From: a virus
Length of the DNA: 32,302 nt
Virus record (IMG/VR): IMGVR_UViG_3300048587_000743
Coordinates: 1 to 32,302 of that record
Reading direction: 5' to 3' (one strand)
The position numbers and the translations under genes were made by a program. Within the stretch, counting starts at the first letter, position 1, and every line of letters starts with the position of its first letter. The notes below the pieces were generated by a model. The model did not search any database and had not been told where the DNA came from. It was given only the letters and a program-made list of their open reading frames with translations. Shown piece after piece: positions 16,800-25,271 of the stretch.

Positions 16800-17823
16800 T
16801 GATCAGCTCCGCGCAGTTGGGATCGAAGCTCCCGAGAATGGGTGCCGACTGAAGTTCAACGAAGCGGGTGCTTGGCGACTCCACTTCCCAGGACTTCATG
16901 AAAACCTGATTCGCAACGAGCCGTGCCTTGAGATCCCAGATGGCGCCAAACATTTGAACGCCGTGGATATCGCCCGTGGTCAGCAGCATCTGCTTGGGAC
17001 CAATGAAGGGATTGCCCTCGGGGTCCTTGGCTTCCAGTTTGAAAAAATCGACGCTACCGAAGTTTCCGACGTAGACGAGGTTTTCAAAGGACTGAAGACC
17101 CGGCGAAAGTCTGAGACGCACCTCGGCATCGCGCCGGAAGTCGGAGACAATTTCCTTCAGTTCAAGATTGCGAAGCAGCATCTCCTCGGCGTCGGAACCA
17201 ATCCAGGCGATATTGGGACTGGTGTTCCGGCGGTTCTTTGAGGCCATGTTCGAGCGGCGCTTATTCAAAAATTCGCGCATCTTGAACTCGGGGCTGGCCC
17301 AGGAGTTATCGCCGGAAAGGCTGATATTCAGGGAGCGGTCGCGTCCAAAGTTGAGCTGTTGATCGATGCCATCACCTTTGACTGTCAGTTTTCCTGTTTT
17401 CACCAGCTCAGCTGCCATCAGCTCCATGCGGTTGCGCCAGCGATCCTTGAGGCGCCTCAGATCCTGAGCCAGATAATATTCAAGACGCTGCATGGGCGAG
17501 TATTCGCCGCCAAACCTTTCACCCGGAATGCGGGAAAAACCAAGGTCGGGCGTGAGATCGATCTTCTCTTTGATATAAGCCGGTTTGAATTCGCTCGTCT
17601 CATAGCCTTCCCGACCAAAGGTCGGCGACTCGCGTCTCGGGCTTACAAAGGGCGAGGCGCCCTTGGTCTTTCCGGGAACGTCATCAAAGTAAACCTTCTC
17701 GCTGTTCGATTGAATCACGGGATACTTTGAAAAAAAGGTATCGAGGAAAAGTGCCGCTTCCGGGACAATCTGATCAAAAACGCCGGCAAGGTAGTACGTG
17801 CCGTAGATATCAAGGTTCGCCAT
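16786..17823 (-). CDS. Major capsid protein (lambda gpE family)
   Basis: This 345-residue protein is of the lambda E family (lambda E is 341). It begins with DIYGTYYLAGVFDQIVPEAA, has VYFDDVPGKTKGASPFVSPR, then the helix AAELVKTGKLTVKGDGIDQQ, and the C-terminal VFMKSWEVESPSTRFVELQS that is typical of the family. The protein has the HK97 fold and forms the icosahedral shell. Its ATG overlaps the stop of the decoration gene, so expression is coupled. Confidence 0.92.
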   Translation of the reverse strand: MANLDIYGTYYLAGVFDQIVPEAALFLDTFFSKYPVIQSNSEKVYFDDVPGKTKGASPFVSPRRESPTFGREGYETSEFKPAYIKEKIDLTPDLGFSRIPGERFGGEYSPMQRLEYYLAQDLRRLKDRWRNRMELMAAELVKTGKLTVKGDGIDQQLNFGRDRSLNISLSGDNSWASPEFKMREFLNKRRSNMASKNRRNTSPNIAWIGSDAEEMLLRNLELKEIVSDFRRDAEVRLRLSPGLQSFENLVYVGNFGSVDFFKLEAKDPEGNPFIGPKQMLLTTGDIHGVQMFGAIWDLKARLVANQVFMKSWEVESPSTRFVELQSAPILGSFDPNCAELINVAS

Positions 17824-18212
17824 TATTTTTCGCCCTTATTGATGAAGATGCCGCGAGCCGCCAGATCCTCGACGACCGTGGCCATGGTGTGGCCTTTTCC
17901 AACCGTGAGATCGAGCCAGAAGGCTGCGCACTGCCGGTAGATCTCGCCTTCCTTATCACCATCTGTCGCATCGATGTCCTGCTGGAGGATGCAGTAGGCT
18001 TTTTCGCTGCCGTCGGTGACCGGGGTGTCGTCTTCATTGAGGGCTGCGCAAAGGACAAACTTTCCGTTGTCTTTTCTGCCGAGAATGGCTCCCATCGGGA
18101 GCTTCTGGCCACTTTCGATGATCACCGAATCCCGCCGAATCTGTTCGTGACCGAGCCTTATGTCTTTGGGAACAAAGCTTGCGATCTTCCTGTAGCCTGG
18201 CTGATAGTTCAT
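17823..18212 (-). CDS. Head decoration protein (lambda gpD family)
   Basis: This 129-residue protein lies between protease and capsid, as lambda D does. Key parts are the central LPMGAILGRKDNGKFVLCAA, then SEKAYCILQQDIDAT and the end VVEDLAARGIFINKG, matching the decoration-protein family. It forms trimers that clamp the expanded shell. It is slightly longer than lambda D (110). The start ATG overlaps the protease stop. Confidence 0.88.
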   Translation of the reverse strand: MNYQPGYRKIASFVPKDIRLGHEQIRRDSVIIESGQKLPMGAILGRKDNGKFVLCAALNEDDTPVTDGSEKAYCILQQDIDATDGDKEGEIYRQCAAFWLDLTVGKGHTMATVVEDLAARGIFINKGEK

Positions 18213-19450
18213 TCGATCCCCCGTAGCTTGATGGAGCCGGTCTTTTTTAGCATGGAGAAGGTCGCCTTGAGCCTCTCATCAAGCGATTGACCACCTTCAG
18301 TTCGCGCATTTTCCTTTGGCAGCGTATCAAGCCCGGAGAGCTGGCTGTCCCCCTCTTCTCTTGAATTGATCTTCGCCTTGAGCGGATTTTTCTGGGCTTC
18401 CTTGATGATGGCTGCCATGGCCTCCGGAGCCTGCATGCCACTTTCCACAAGGCCCTTGCAAAATTCATCCGAAACCAGGCCTTTTGCGCTCTCACGGATT
18501 GAATCCACACGTTTTTGCTCGGCATCAAACTTTTCCAGCACCGACGCAGCGCCGAGATCCTTGAAATGCTGCGCGATATCGGGATGCTTTTCCGCGATGA
18601 ATGAAGCCGTGATGGCTTCCGTAGTTACAGCCACTTTTTGTTCTCCAAGTGTTGCTATGACGTTTTCCAGGGTTGAAATCCCATCGACAAGGCCCTGCTT
18701 TTTGGCCTTTTCACCGACGAAAACAGCTCCCTGCCCGTAGTTTTTCATGACGCTCTCGGAGCTTATGCCCCGGTTTCGCGCCACCTTTGCGATAAATATT
18801 CCGGCCAGAGCATCTGCTCTTTCCTGCAGAGCCTCTGCCCCTTCCGGTGTTCCAGGATCACGGTTTTTATTGGGGGATTGACTCGCCACGATGCGGATTT
18901 CCCCCTCCGTTTCACCGGAAAATGTGACGATTTGCGTGCCGATGCTCCCGACAATGGCGGAGTCCGATGCGTAAATCCGCTCGCACGCGCTCGCAATCCA
19001 ATAGGCGGCCGAGGCCCCGTAATCGGATATGTAGGCCACGATGGGCTTTTGCCCCCTGGCGCTGAAAATCGCGTCGGCCAGCTCCGAGCAGCCGCCGGCT
19101 TCACCACCAGGGCTGTCGATATCGAAGAGAATCGAGTGAACGGAGTCGTCTGAAAGGAGCGAATGAAAATCCCGCATAAGCGTCTCGTAGGAGGTCGCCC
19201 CGCAGTGATCTGTCATGAGGTTGGCCCGCATGAAAAGCGAGTCACGGACCGGGATGATGCCCACCCCGCCCCGATTGTGGGCTTTTTGCGCTTTTTTAAT
19301 GGGCTCGCCCGCATATTTTTCGAGAACTCTCTCTTTTTTGCGGTTTTGAACTACTGAGACGAGACTCCTTAAAGCCTCATCGGTCATGGCCCAGCTTGAT
19401 TTGGAAAGGTAACTTAGAACATAGGACACGTAATACCCCGCGCTATTCAC
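18209..19450 (-). CDS. Prohead S49 protease fused to scaffold
   Basis: This 413-residue protein has an S49/SppA-like protease domain at about residues 60-270: SILFDIDSPGGEAGG (107-121) and the nucleophile strand DYGASAAYWIASACERIYAS with Ser147. The C-terminal part from about 300 is helical, charged and low in aromatics, the usual scaffold segment of lambda C/Nu3-type proteins. It matures the procapsid and guides shell assembly. The start is GTG 19450; no ideal ribosome site is seen, and ATG 19387 is an alternative. An 86-bp gap to the portal stop holds the palindrome at 19493. Confidence 0.88.
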   Translation of the reverse strand: MNSAGYYVSYVLSYLSKSSWAMTDEALRSLVSVVQNRKKERVLEKYAGEPIKKAQKAHNRGGVGIIPVRDSLFMRANLMTDHCGATSYETLMRDFHSLLSDDSVHSILFDIDSPGGEAGGCSELADAIFSARGQKPIVAYISDYGASAAYWIASACERIYASDSAIVGSIGTQIVTFSGETEGEIRIVASQSPNKNRDPGTPEGAEALQERADALAGIFIAKVARNRGISSESVMKNYGQGAVFVGEKAKKQGLVDGISTLENVIATLGEQKVAVTTEAITASFIAEKHPDIAQHFKDLGAASVLEKFDAEQKRVDSIRESAKGLVSDEFCKGLVESGMQAPEAMAAIIKEAQKNPLKAKINSREEGDSQLSGLDTLPKENARTEGGQSLDERLKATFSMLKKTGSIKLRGIE

Positions 19451-19492
19451 GAGGTGAACATAACCCTTTCAGAAAGCGGGTGGGAAGAGACT

Positions 19493-19524
19493 CGGTGCTC
19501 ACAAATTAGTGAGCACCGGGAGTG
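19493..19524. promoter_or_regulatory. Repeated palindromic late element, copy B
   Basis: Arms CGGTGCTCAC and GTGAGCACCG are perfect and flank AAATTA, followed by GGGAGTG. A close copy lies at 23830. It sits 42 bp upstream of the protease/scaffold start in the only sizeable gap of the head operon, so it could be an activator or operator site. No T-run follows on the minus strand, so it is not a clear terminator. A TTGACA at 19525 with TAGATT 17 bp on gives a possible plus-strand promoter beside it. Confidence 0.6.
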
Positions 19525-19536
19525 TTGACATTCGTT

Positions 19537-21072
19537 TCAAGTCGGTTTAGATTGCGCGACTTTTTCGGGATTTGGTGCAAAGAATGCTTTTTCCTCTTCA
19601 AGCTCGCGCATGAGCTTGTCGAAGTCGCGGCCGCGTCCCTCCACTATTGAGCGGCGCGAGTCAAAGCCGTTTCTAACGTCCACCTCGTGTGCCTTGGCAT
19701 CCTTCAAGGGATCGATCGATTCCATCTCGCTCCCGCACCACTGCGTTCTCAGCCAGAGCTTTCTTTTCAATGGGCTCTCGAAGAAGCCGGGAGCATCCAG
19801 CATGCCCGCGCGTACTGCGTCAGCAATAACCCATTCCCACACGGGCTGACAAAACGCAGACACGAGCCAGGCCCTCCTCGCCTTGAATGCCTTCCAGGCT
19901 TCCAGAATTGCCCCTCTCGCCGCCGAATAGGACGACTGGAAGTGTTGGGTAAGGACTTCGTAGGGAAGCCCCAGGCCGATCCCTATCTGCTTGATCACAG
20001 CCTGGACAAAAGGATCATAGTTGGAGTTGGGGCGCCCGGGAGCGGCCGTGATGACTTTTTCATTCGGCAACAGCTCAACGATCGTTCCCTTGGTCGCTTC
20101 GATCGTGTTCGATCGCCGTTCGATTGGGGCGCCATTCCCCTGATCATCCCTGGCGAGGTGCGCCTGGGAGCGATTGCCAAAGGTGCCGCCGGTTTCCGTC
20201 GTGATAAACATAGAGTAGTAGGCATTGATGACCGCGGCCGCGATCTCAGCCTCGGAATAGCGGGATATCTGCTTGAATTTCTCGATAATAGGAGCCAGAA
20301 GCGGCTCGCCGCGACTCTGCCCAATGAGGCGCTGCTGAAAGACATGAAGAGCAAGCGGCTCGTCATCACCGTCAATGCGCGGAACACGCACCGTCTCGGT
20401 ACCCAGAAAAAAGTCCGTGCCAGTCTTGGTCACATGGTAGGCGACGGGAGCCCCATTCCGATACTCCACCCCCTCACGAATATCAGTGTCCGGATCCACG
20501 TTCCGTGAAGGATTCCGAAGTCTCGATCCATCAATCAGTTGAAGCGAGACAGGCAGGACTGCACCTCGCCGCTTTGAAATGCGCCTCACAGCAAGGCAAT
20601 CGCCGTCGAGAAAGGCTGCGCGGAGCACCTGGGCCTGCATAAGGGGAAAGCTGGCGATCCCATGAAAATCAGCCGAATCGCTCCCCATGTGCATATCGAA
20701 GATGGTTTCCGCCATCTGCTCAAACTTTCGGGCACGCTTTTCCGAGACTCCCAGGAGCTTATGGTCCACCCGCGATTGCGGTCGCAGGCCATCCGAGACG
20801 ACGTTGGTCACGTAGTTTTCGATCGCGCCGCGGGCGAGGCCTTCGTTTCGATCCAGATCGCGCGACTGATCCCGAAGCGTCCGCATGGCGCCCAGGAGAG
20901 CATCGTCCGTGCTGCCCGATGCCGGAAACCAGGCTGATGTTGCCGAATTTTCACGGGATGTGGAGCGGTAGGGGGCATCCGGACCGCGAAAGATGGGAAA
21001 GCTATCCCAAGCGTCAGATCTGGCGGCTTTCATTCTGGCCCTTGCCTGGGCCTTGTTAACGAGGGATCGCAT
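19537..21072 (-). CDS. Portal protein (lambda gpB family)
   Basis: This 511-residue protein starts at ATG 21072, with GGAGGA 7 nt upstream. It is of the lambda B portal family: DLDRNEGLARGAIENYVTNV near 80, the helix PLMQAQVLRAAFLDGDCLAV, VFQQRLIGQSRGEPLLAPII, and in the C-terminal part LPYEVLTQHFQSSYSAARGA with W-x-A-F-K, all typical. It forms the dodecameric ring through which DNA enters. It overlaps the gpW-like gene by 17 bp. An ATG five codons earlier would lie on top of the ribosome site. Confidence 0.92.
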   Translation of the reverse strand: MRSLVNKAQARARMKAARSDAWDSFPIFRGPDAPYRSTSRENSATSAWFPASGSTDDALLGAMRTLRDQSRDLDRNEGLARGAIENYVTNVVSDGLRPQSRVDHKLLGVSEKRARKFEQMAETIFDMHMGSDSADFHGIASFPLMQAQVLRAAFLDGDCLAVRRISKRRGAVLPVSLQLIDGSRLRNPSRNVDPDTDIREGVEYRNGAPVAYHVTKTGTDFFLGTETVRVPRIDGDDEPLALHVFQQRLIGQSRGEPLLAPIIEKFKQISRYSEAEIAAAVINAYYSMFITTETGGTFGNRSQAHLARDDQGNGAPIERRSNTIEATKGTIVELLPNEKVITAAPGRPNSNYDPFVQAVIKQIGIGLGLPYEVLTQHFQSSYSAARGAILEAWKAFKARRAWLVSAFCQPVWEWVIADAVRAGMLDAPGFFESPLKRKLWLRTQWCGSEMESIDPLKDAKAHEVDVRNGFDSRRSIVEGRGRDFDKLMRELEEEKAFFAPNPEKVAQSKPT

Positions 21073-21262
21073 GAATGACTCCTCCACCGTCTTGCCGTCT
21101 GATCGCCATTTTCAGCTTTGTCTCCCGTTCATAAAGATCCTTGAGCTTTGCCCGGACCACATTCCGGCGATTCTGATTCACCTCAATATCGATCTCCTGG
21201 CCACCTTCCTCGATCCTTGCAATCGCCTTCTGGACCGAGTCCAGCTGCTCCTCAAGTGTCAT
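21056..21262 (-). CDS. Head-tail joining protein (lambda gpW-like)
   Basis: This 68-residue protein has the same length as lambda gpW and the same place between large terminase and portal. It has an early helix LEEQLDSVQKAIARIEE, two short strands around EIDIEVNQNRRNVV, then a helix AKLKDLYERETKLKMAIRRQ, the helix-strand-strand-helix order of gpW. gpW is added after packaging and is needed for FII to bind. It overlaps terminase by 4 bp and portal by 17 bp. Confidence 0.85.
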   Translation of the reverse strand: MTLEEQLDSVQKAIARIEEGGQEIDIEVNQNRRNVVRAKLKDLYERETKLKMAIRRQDGGGVIHAIPR

Positions 21263-23139
21263 CCTTTGTTCCTTTCCTCGGCCAGCTTTTCAAGCTGCCC
21301 GCAGATTTCATCAATGTTCTGGCCCATGAATTCACGCGCGGCGTCCGCGTATCGCATGCAGTCGTGAGCATGGTCATCAATTCCAGGCGTTGTGTAGTAG
21401 GCGATCTGGTCCTTGCCATCACGCTTGACCCACTTGCTCTTTGGGGCGGTCAGCTCCTTATAGAAGCTGTCCTTGAGCCCGGGCCTGAAGTGCAGAAGGC
21501 CGGGGCCACCATAGGGCATCGTGATTCCGTTCCGCGCGGCCGTGCGCATCTCCTCCAGCTTTTTCTGGCAGCGGCGGAGACACGAGAAGAGGCGCCCGTG
21601 CGTGGCGAGTTTTCCGACCGGAAAAAGATGAATGTCAGCTTCCTTCTTATAGCTGCTCGATCCAATGATCGGTGCCGCGCGATCCTTTGCGCCTTTGATG
21701 GGGAGAATGAACTCATCCTCGCGGCCGCGGCAAAAGTCGTAAACCGCGCCCGTATTGTGTCCCCCCGTATCGATGCAGGTGGCTGCAATCCTGAGTTTGA
21801 GTCGGCCATTCTCCGAATGCCCGTGGATGAATTCCCTTTGGAGGATGCAGTAAAGCTCCAGCCAGGTGGCCTCCTGGTTACTGTCACCGTTGATTCTTTC
21901 GTGGTGGACAAGCCAGCGTTCGCCATCCCGGCCCCAGCCCATAATGACAAGGTCCACATGATCAGGGTGCGTATCAACGCCTGCCGTGAGATAGCCGATT
22001 CCCTTGGGAAGACGTCCATCCTCAGGCCAGTCTTGAGCTTCACAGTTTCTGAGATCGTTCGGATCGATCGGCTTCATGGCCGCATCCTCATAGGGAAGAC
22101 CAAGACAGTTATTCACGTACACTTTTTTTTCCTCTGGATTATCCGCCCCTTTGATGAGCTGCTCACGTGTGCTTTTCCAGGACCACATGCCGACCGGGGC
22201 ATAGAGCGCCGGCAGATGGTAGCCACGGGCATTGGCGATTCGTGGTGTCACGGTCGGACGCCATTCGCCGCCGGCGAGCATGGCCGTCTTGTCCTGCTCG
22301 TGATGTGCAAAGTGACACTTTTCACAGCGAAAGACAGGGTTTTCGAGTGAGAAGTCGATCCCCTCTTCGGTAATGAGCTGCATGTGACCGCATGAAAGGC
22401 AGGGAACAAAATACTTCCGCTGATCAGTGAGAAGATACTCAGCGTGAATCCGGCACTGACCGGCGATGGATGGAGTGGAGACGAAATAAAGCTTCTTGCG
22501 GCCCTCGTAAGCGGAGGTCCGGCCTATGGCGAGGCCTACCGGATCACCATTCTTCTGGGTGTTGGCAAGGTAGGCTGAAACTTCATCAAAGAGAACATAT
22601 TGAAATGAGTGGGAGCGCAAGGCCGAGGTGGACGTGGAGGTTCCGAGGAAAAGGCAGCCACCAGGGAAGGATTTTGTGAGAATGCTGTCCTTCTCCAGCT
22701 TCTCTGTCCTATTCTCGTCTTCGATTTTATCTCTGAGCGATTTGCAGGATGCGATGATGGGATTGATTCGATGCTGAGAAAATGTCTTTCGCAGCTCATC
22801 ATTCGGCTGAACTATGAGCATATAGGTAGGCGCCGCATCCATCACATGAAGCGTCCAGGCGAGGCCGGACAGGGTTCCGCCGGTTTGCCAGCCTTTCATA
22901 AGGACCAGCTTCTCAATTCCATTATCAGGCATCAGAGCATCAAGAATCTCATAGAGATATGGGGTCTTTGAAAAATCAACGAGGCCAGGGAAGGGATTCT
23001 TACCAGGAGCAAGATAAAGGTTGCGCTCTGCGTGTTCTCGAATACTCAGTTCTTCGCCGAGTCGAATTGCAGACACGATTCCGCCACGGATATCACCAAA
23101 AGGGCCGTAACTCAGATCCACCCCAGGACTAAACGCCAT
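21259..23139 (-). CDS. Terminase large subunit (GpA family)
   Basis: This 626-residue protein has the GpA architecture. The N-terminal ATPase has the Walker-A-like LMKGWQTGGTLSGLAW (GpA members often have QVGGT in place of GKT) and Walker B YVLFDEVSAY. A CxxC pair follows (CLSCGH and CEKCHF, about residues 245-275). The C-terminal nuclease has TAGVDTHPDHVDLVIMGW and CIDTGGHNTGAVYDFCR, acidic positions that bind metal. It cuts concatemers and drives DNA into the prohead. It overlaps the small subunit by 11 bp. GpA terminases usually cut at a cos site, so linear phage DNA with cohesive ends is expected (inference). Confidence 0.93.
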   Translation of the reverse strand: MAFSPGVDLSYGPFGDIRGGIVSAIRLGEELSIREHAERNLYLAPGKNPFPGLVDFSKTPYLYEILDALMPDNGIEKLVLMKGWQTGGTLSGLAWTLHVMDAAPTYMLIVQPNDELRKTFSQHRINPIIASCKSLRDKIEDENRTEKLEKDSILTKSFPGGCLFLGTSTSTSALRSHSFQYVLFDEVSAYLANTQKNGDPVGLAIGRTSAYEGRKKLYFVSTPSIAGQCRIHAEYLLTDQRKYFVPCLSCGHMQLITEEGIDFSLENPVFRCEKCHFAHHEQDKTAMLAGGEWRPTVTPRIANARGYHLPALYAPVGMWSWKSTREQLIKGADNPEEKKVYVNNCLGLPYEDAAMKPIDPNDLRNCEAQDWPEDGRLPKGIGYLTAGVDTHPDHVDLVIMGWGRDGERWLVHHERINGDSNQEATWLELYCILQREFIHGHSENGRLKLRIAATCIDTGGHNTGAVYDFCRGREDEFILPIKGAKDRAAPIIGSSSYKKEADIHLFPVGKLATHGRLFSCLRRCQKKLEEMRTAARNGITMPYGGPGLLHFRPGLKDSFYKELTAPKSKWVKRDGKDQIAYYTTPGIDDHAHDCMRYADAAREFMGQNIDEICGQLEKLAEERNKG

Positions 23140-23749
23140 TCATGCACTCATCATTCAAGCGCTTTTCCTCGTCCCGCTTACGCTCGTCGTCGATGATATC
23201 GGCGGCTTGATTTATGGCTTTACGGACTTCACGCTTGCTTGCCTGACGGATCTGAAGGACCGCATCGTCTATCAGTTTGTGCTTTGCCGGGGAAATATCA
23301 TCCCCGTCCTCCCGCAATATTCCGAGCATGATTGGACGCGAAAGTTCAGAGACCACCAGGGGAATATTCATCATGGTGTCACGGAAAGTGCGCAATGCCT
23401 CGGACATATGAAGTAAGGAGGTAGCCACAGGCACCAAATGATTGCATGCCTTCTCGAACTCCATCCGTTTCATAAGGGCGGCATAGTGCCGATCCATTTC
23501 AGCAGAGACATCGCGTGGCATCACCCCGGCTGTGCGGCTTTTCCTTTTGCGCTCCCGCGAATCCTTCATTTCCTCCTTGTGCATGATCCATTCATAGCAG
23601 CCCTGCGCCACAACAATCCGCACCTTTCCGTTCTCCCGGATTACTGAATTGGTGAGACGGGTTCCCCCTTGCACTGCTCGCACCACCGCAGCGTGATCCA
23701 CGCCGACGATCCGTGCAAATTCCCGAATTGTTACTGTTGGAAGATTCAT
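23129..23749 (-). CDS. Terminase small subunit (Nu1-like)
   Basis: This 206-residue protein is first in the late operon, just before the large terminase. It begins with a winged-helix pattern PTVTIREFARIVGVDHAAVV (residues 4-23), as in lambda Nu1 and its relatives, followed by a basic linker with KKR-type clusters near 68-75. A helical part at about 85-200 has GILREDGDDISPAKHKLIDD. It recognises the packaging site and holds the large subunit. GAGGAC lies before the ATG, and a palindrome at 23830 lies 80 bp upstream. Confidence 0.8.
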   Translation of the reverse strand: MNLPTVTIREFARIVGVDHAAVVRAVQGGTRLTNSVIRENGKVRIVVAQGCYEWIMHKEEMKDSRERKRKSRTAGVMPRDVSAEMDRHYAALMKRMEFEKACNHLVPVATSLLHMSEALRTFRDTMMNIPLVVSELSRPIMLGILREDGDDISPAKHKLIDDAVLQIRQASKREVRKAINQAADIIDDERKRDEEKRLNDECMNGV

Positions 23750-24381
23750 CCCATGTCCTCATAGAAGCCCAATTAGCTGGCCCCTTCAGGACTTTGATAC
23801 TTGAAGACGATCAGCACGTGAAGGATTCGGGTGCTCACAAATTTGTGAGCGCCAGGAGTGAAAAAAGCGATTGACAGAACGCTATTCAGAGGCAGCGGTG
23901 ATCTTCAAAAAAGTGCGAAATCACCAATGTCGTACTCATCAAACTCTTGCTGGGCTTAATTTTCTGAAAACGTGGTGACGTGGTGACGCAAATTTTTTTT
24001 CATCGGGAGCGAGAGGGGGAAGTTGATCGTCAACCATTCGGGGTACGGGTGCCAGAAGGACCCAAAACACCACAAGCCTTGCAGTGTAAGGCTTTACGCC
24101 GACAACCATTTCCAAAAACTTGAGACATAAGTCCTCCACAAAATAGAACCACGTGACTATTAATGGGCGAGCATTTGAAGCATGTAGATGCACTGAACTT
24201 TTTTGCATCAAGGGTTACAAGGCAAAGCCATTCACACCCACCAAAACAGACTTATCGACACACTCAGCCGGGCAAGCCTTCCACTTTCTCGGATATCTAA
24301 ACCGAGGAAACGCGATTCTATTACAGCAACAAATACTTGCGTTGGTAAGCGCATCTTGCGATCACTCGGCCATCAAATCTC
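23750..24381. other. Non-coding stretch before the late operon
   Basis: Apart from the palindrome at 23830-23860 I see no convincing gene. Short open frames exist on both strands (for example minus 23939-24211 and plus 24153-24410) but lack ribosome sites and family resemblance. A short direct repeat GTGGTGAC occurs twice near 23972-23988. The late promoter and possibly the packaging site should lie here, but I cannot point to either. Confidence 0.5.
23830..23860. promoter_or_regulatory. Repeated palindromic late element, copy A
   Basis: An 18-bp perfect palindrome, GCTCACAAATTTGTGAGC, occupies 23833-23850. It is extended by GG(T)...(G)CC and followed by AGGAGTG. It shares nearly every base with the element at 19493-19524. 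It lies 80 bp upstream of the first late gene, where a late-transcription activator would bind. P2 late promoters also use a dyad site, but its sequence differs. Confidence 0.6.
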
Positions 24382-24666
24382 TCAAAGGCCAAGCAAGTGC
24401 TCATCAGTGATTTCTGCTGTGAATTGCAGATGTGCAATTGGTTCCGGTTGCAGTTCAGGCGGTACATAATCCGAGTCAAATCCAGCGGCAATACATTGTT
24501 CGCGATAGAATTTAATCTCACTCTCTTTATCCTTATAAAGCCCGGCGTCCTTATGCACTTGGCGTAGATGTTCTATGCGCTTCAATGACGAATCCAGTGC
24601 GTCCAAGAGCCCCCTGGTGATCGGCTTGCCAGCAAAATCAACTTCAATATCGTTAGGCTTTGACAT
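24382..24666 (-). CDS. Hypothetical protein, last gene of accessory operon
   Basis: This 94-residue protein starts at ATG 24666 behind GAGGAG at 9 nt. It begins MSKPNDIEVDFAGKPITRGL, with a helical middle (LLDALDSSLKRIEHLRQVHK) and an acidic end. An ATG 22 codons upstream is less likely. I do not recognise it. It is the most distal of a run of minus-strand genes that starts at 27650. Confidence 0.7.
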   Translation of the reverse strand: MSKPNDIEVDFAGKPITRGLLDALDSSLKRIEHLRQVHKDAGLYKDKESEIKFYREQCIAAGFDSDYVPPELQPEPIAHLQFTAEITDEHLLGL

Positions 24667-24800
24667 CGTTCCGTTCTCCTCACTCAATTTACGAGACATA
24701 CCTTGTCCGACTGCGAAATCAGCCGCCGGCATACTTCCGTCTTACTCTTTCATTTTGATGCCGCCAGTCTTTGAATCCCAATCCCTATCCAGTTTCAAAT

Positions 24801-25259
24801 TCAATTCCCAGAGGCGTCGATCACCTTCGGCCTGCCCAGTCTCTCTCCAATCGGCCCGCTGGCCTCGTTATTCGACTTCAAACCGACCGAGCCTATGAAT
24901 CGATCGAAAGACTGCGCAACAAGCTCGTATTTCAATCGCTCAGCTATATCATCGGAACTCTGCCGAATCCAGGTCGCTATACCGCTTCGGGTTACTGCCA
25001 AGCAATCCACACCATCAAAATAAACTGGGTCGCCAATTTCGATTGGCTCGCCGAAGTTTCCACGGTACTCGTCAAAATTCTCTTCGGTGATCACCTCAAA
25101 TCTCTCGGCATCTGTGGCATCCTCCAGCTCCCGAAGAAAGGCTTCCTGTGCGTCCTCGCCCGCGACCGTCATCGAACCACCTAGGTTTTCCGAAATCCAC
25201 TGCCAAGCCTGCGGCCAAATCAAAGCCACGATCTCTTCACGCGTCCCCAACAAGCTCAT
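24801..25259 (-). CDS. Hypothetical acidic protein
   Basis: This 152-residue protein has a strong ribosome site (GAGGAGGA before ATG 25259). It is acidic through residue 80 (EDAQEAFLRELEDATDAERF) and has a strand-rich middle (DPVYFDGVDCLAVTRSGIAT). No family is recognised. It ends 134 bp before the next gene of the run. Acidic small proteins are frequent among phage early genes, some of them DNA mimics, but nothing specific supports that here. Confidence 0.7.
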   Translation of the reverse strand: MSLLGTREEIVALIWPQAWQWISENLGGSMTVAGEDAQEAFLRELEDATDAERFEVITEENFDEYRGNFGEPIEIGDPVYFDGVDCLAVTRSGIATWIRQSSDDIAERLKYELVAQSFDRFIGSVGLKSNNEASGPIGERLGRPKVIDASGN

Positions 25260-25271
25260 ATTGATTCCTCC

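Noticed and set aside
21148-22350. 400-codon plus-strand frame opposite the large terminase
   Set aside because: It is antisense to a gene with clear family motifs, has no ribosome site and shows no family resemblance.
23939-24211. 90-codon minus-strand frame before the late operon
   Set aside because: No ribosome site, no recognisable pattern, and it overlaps other equally weak frames.
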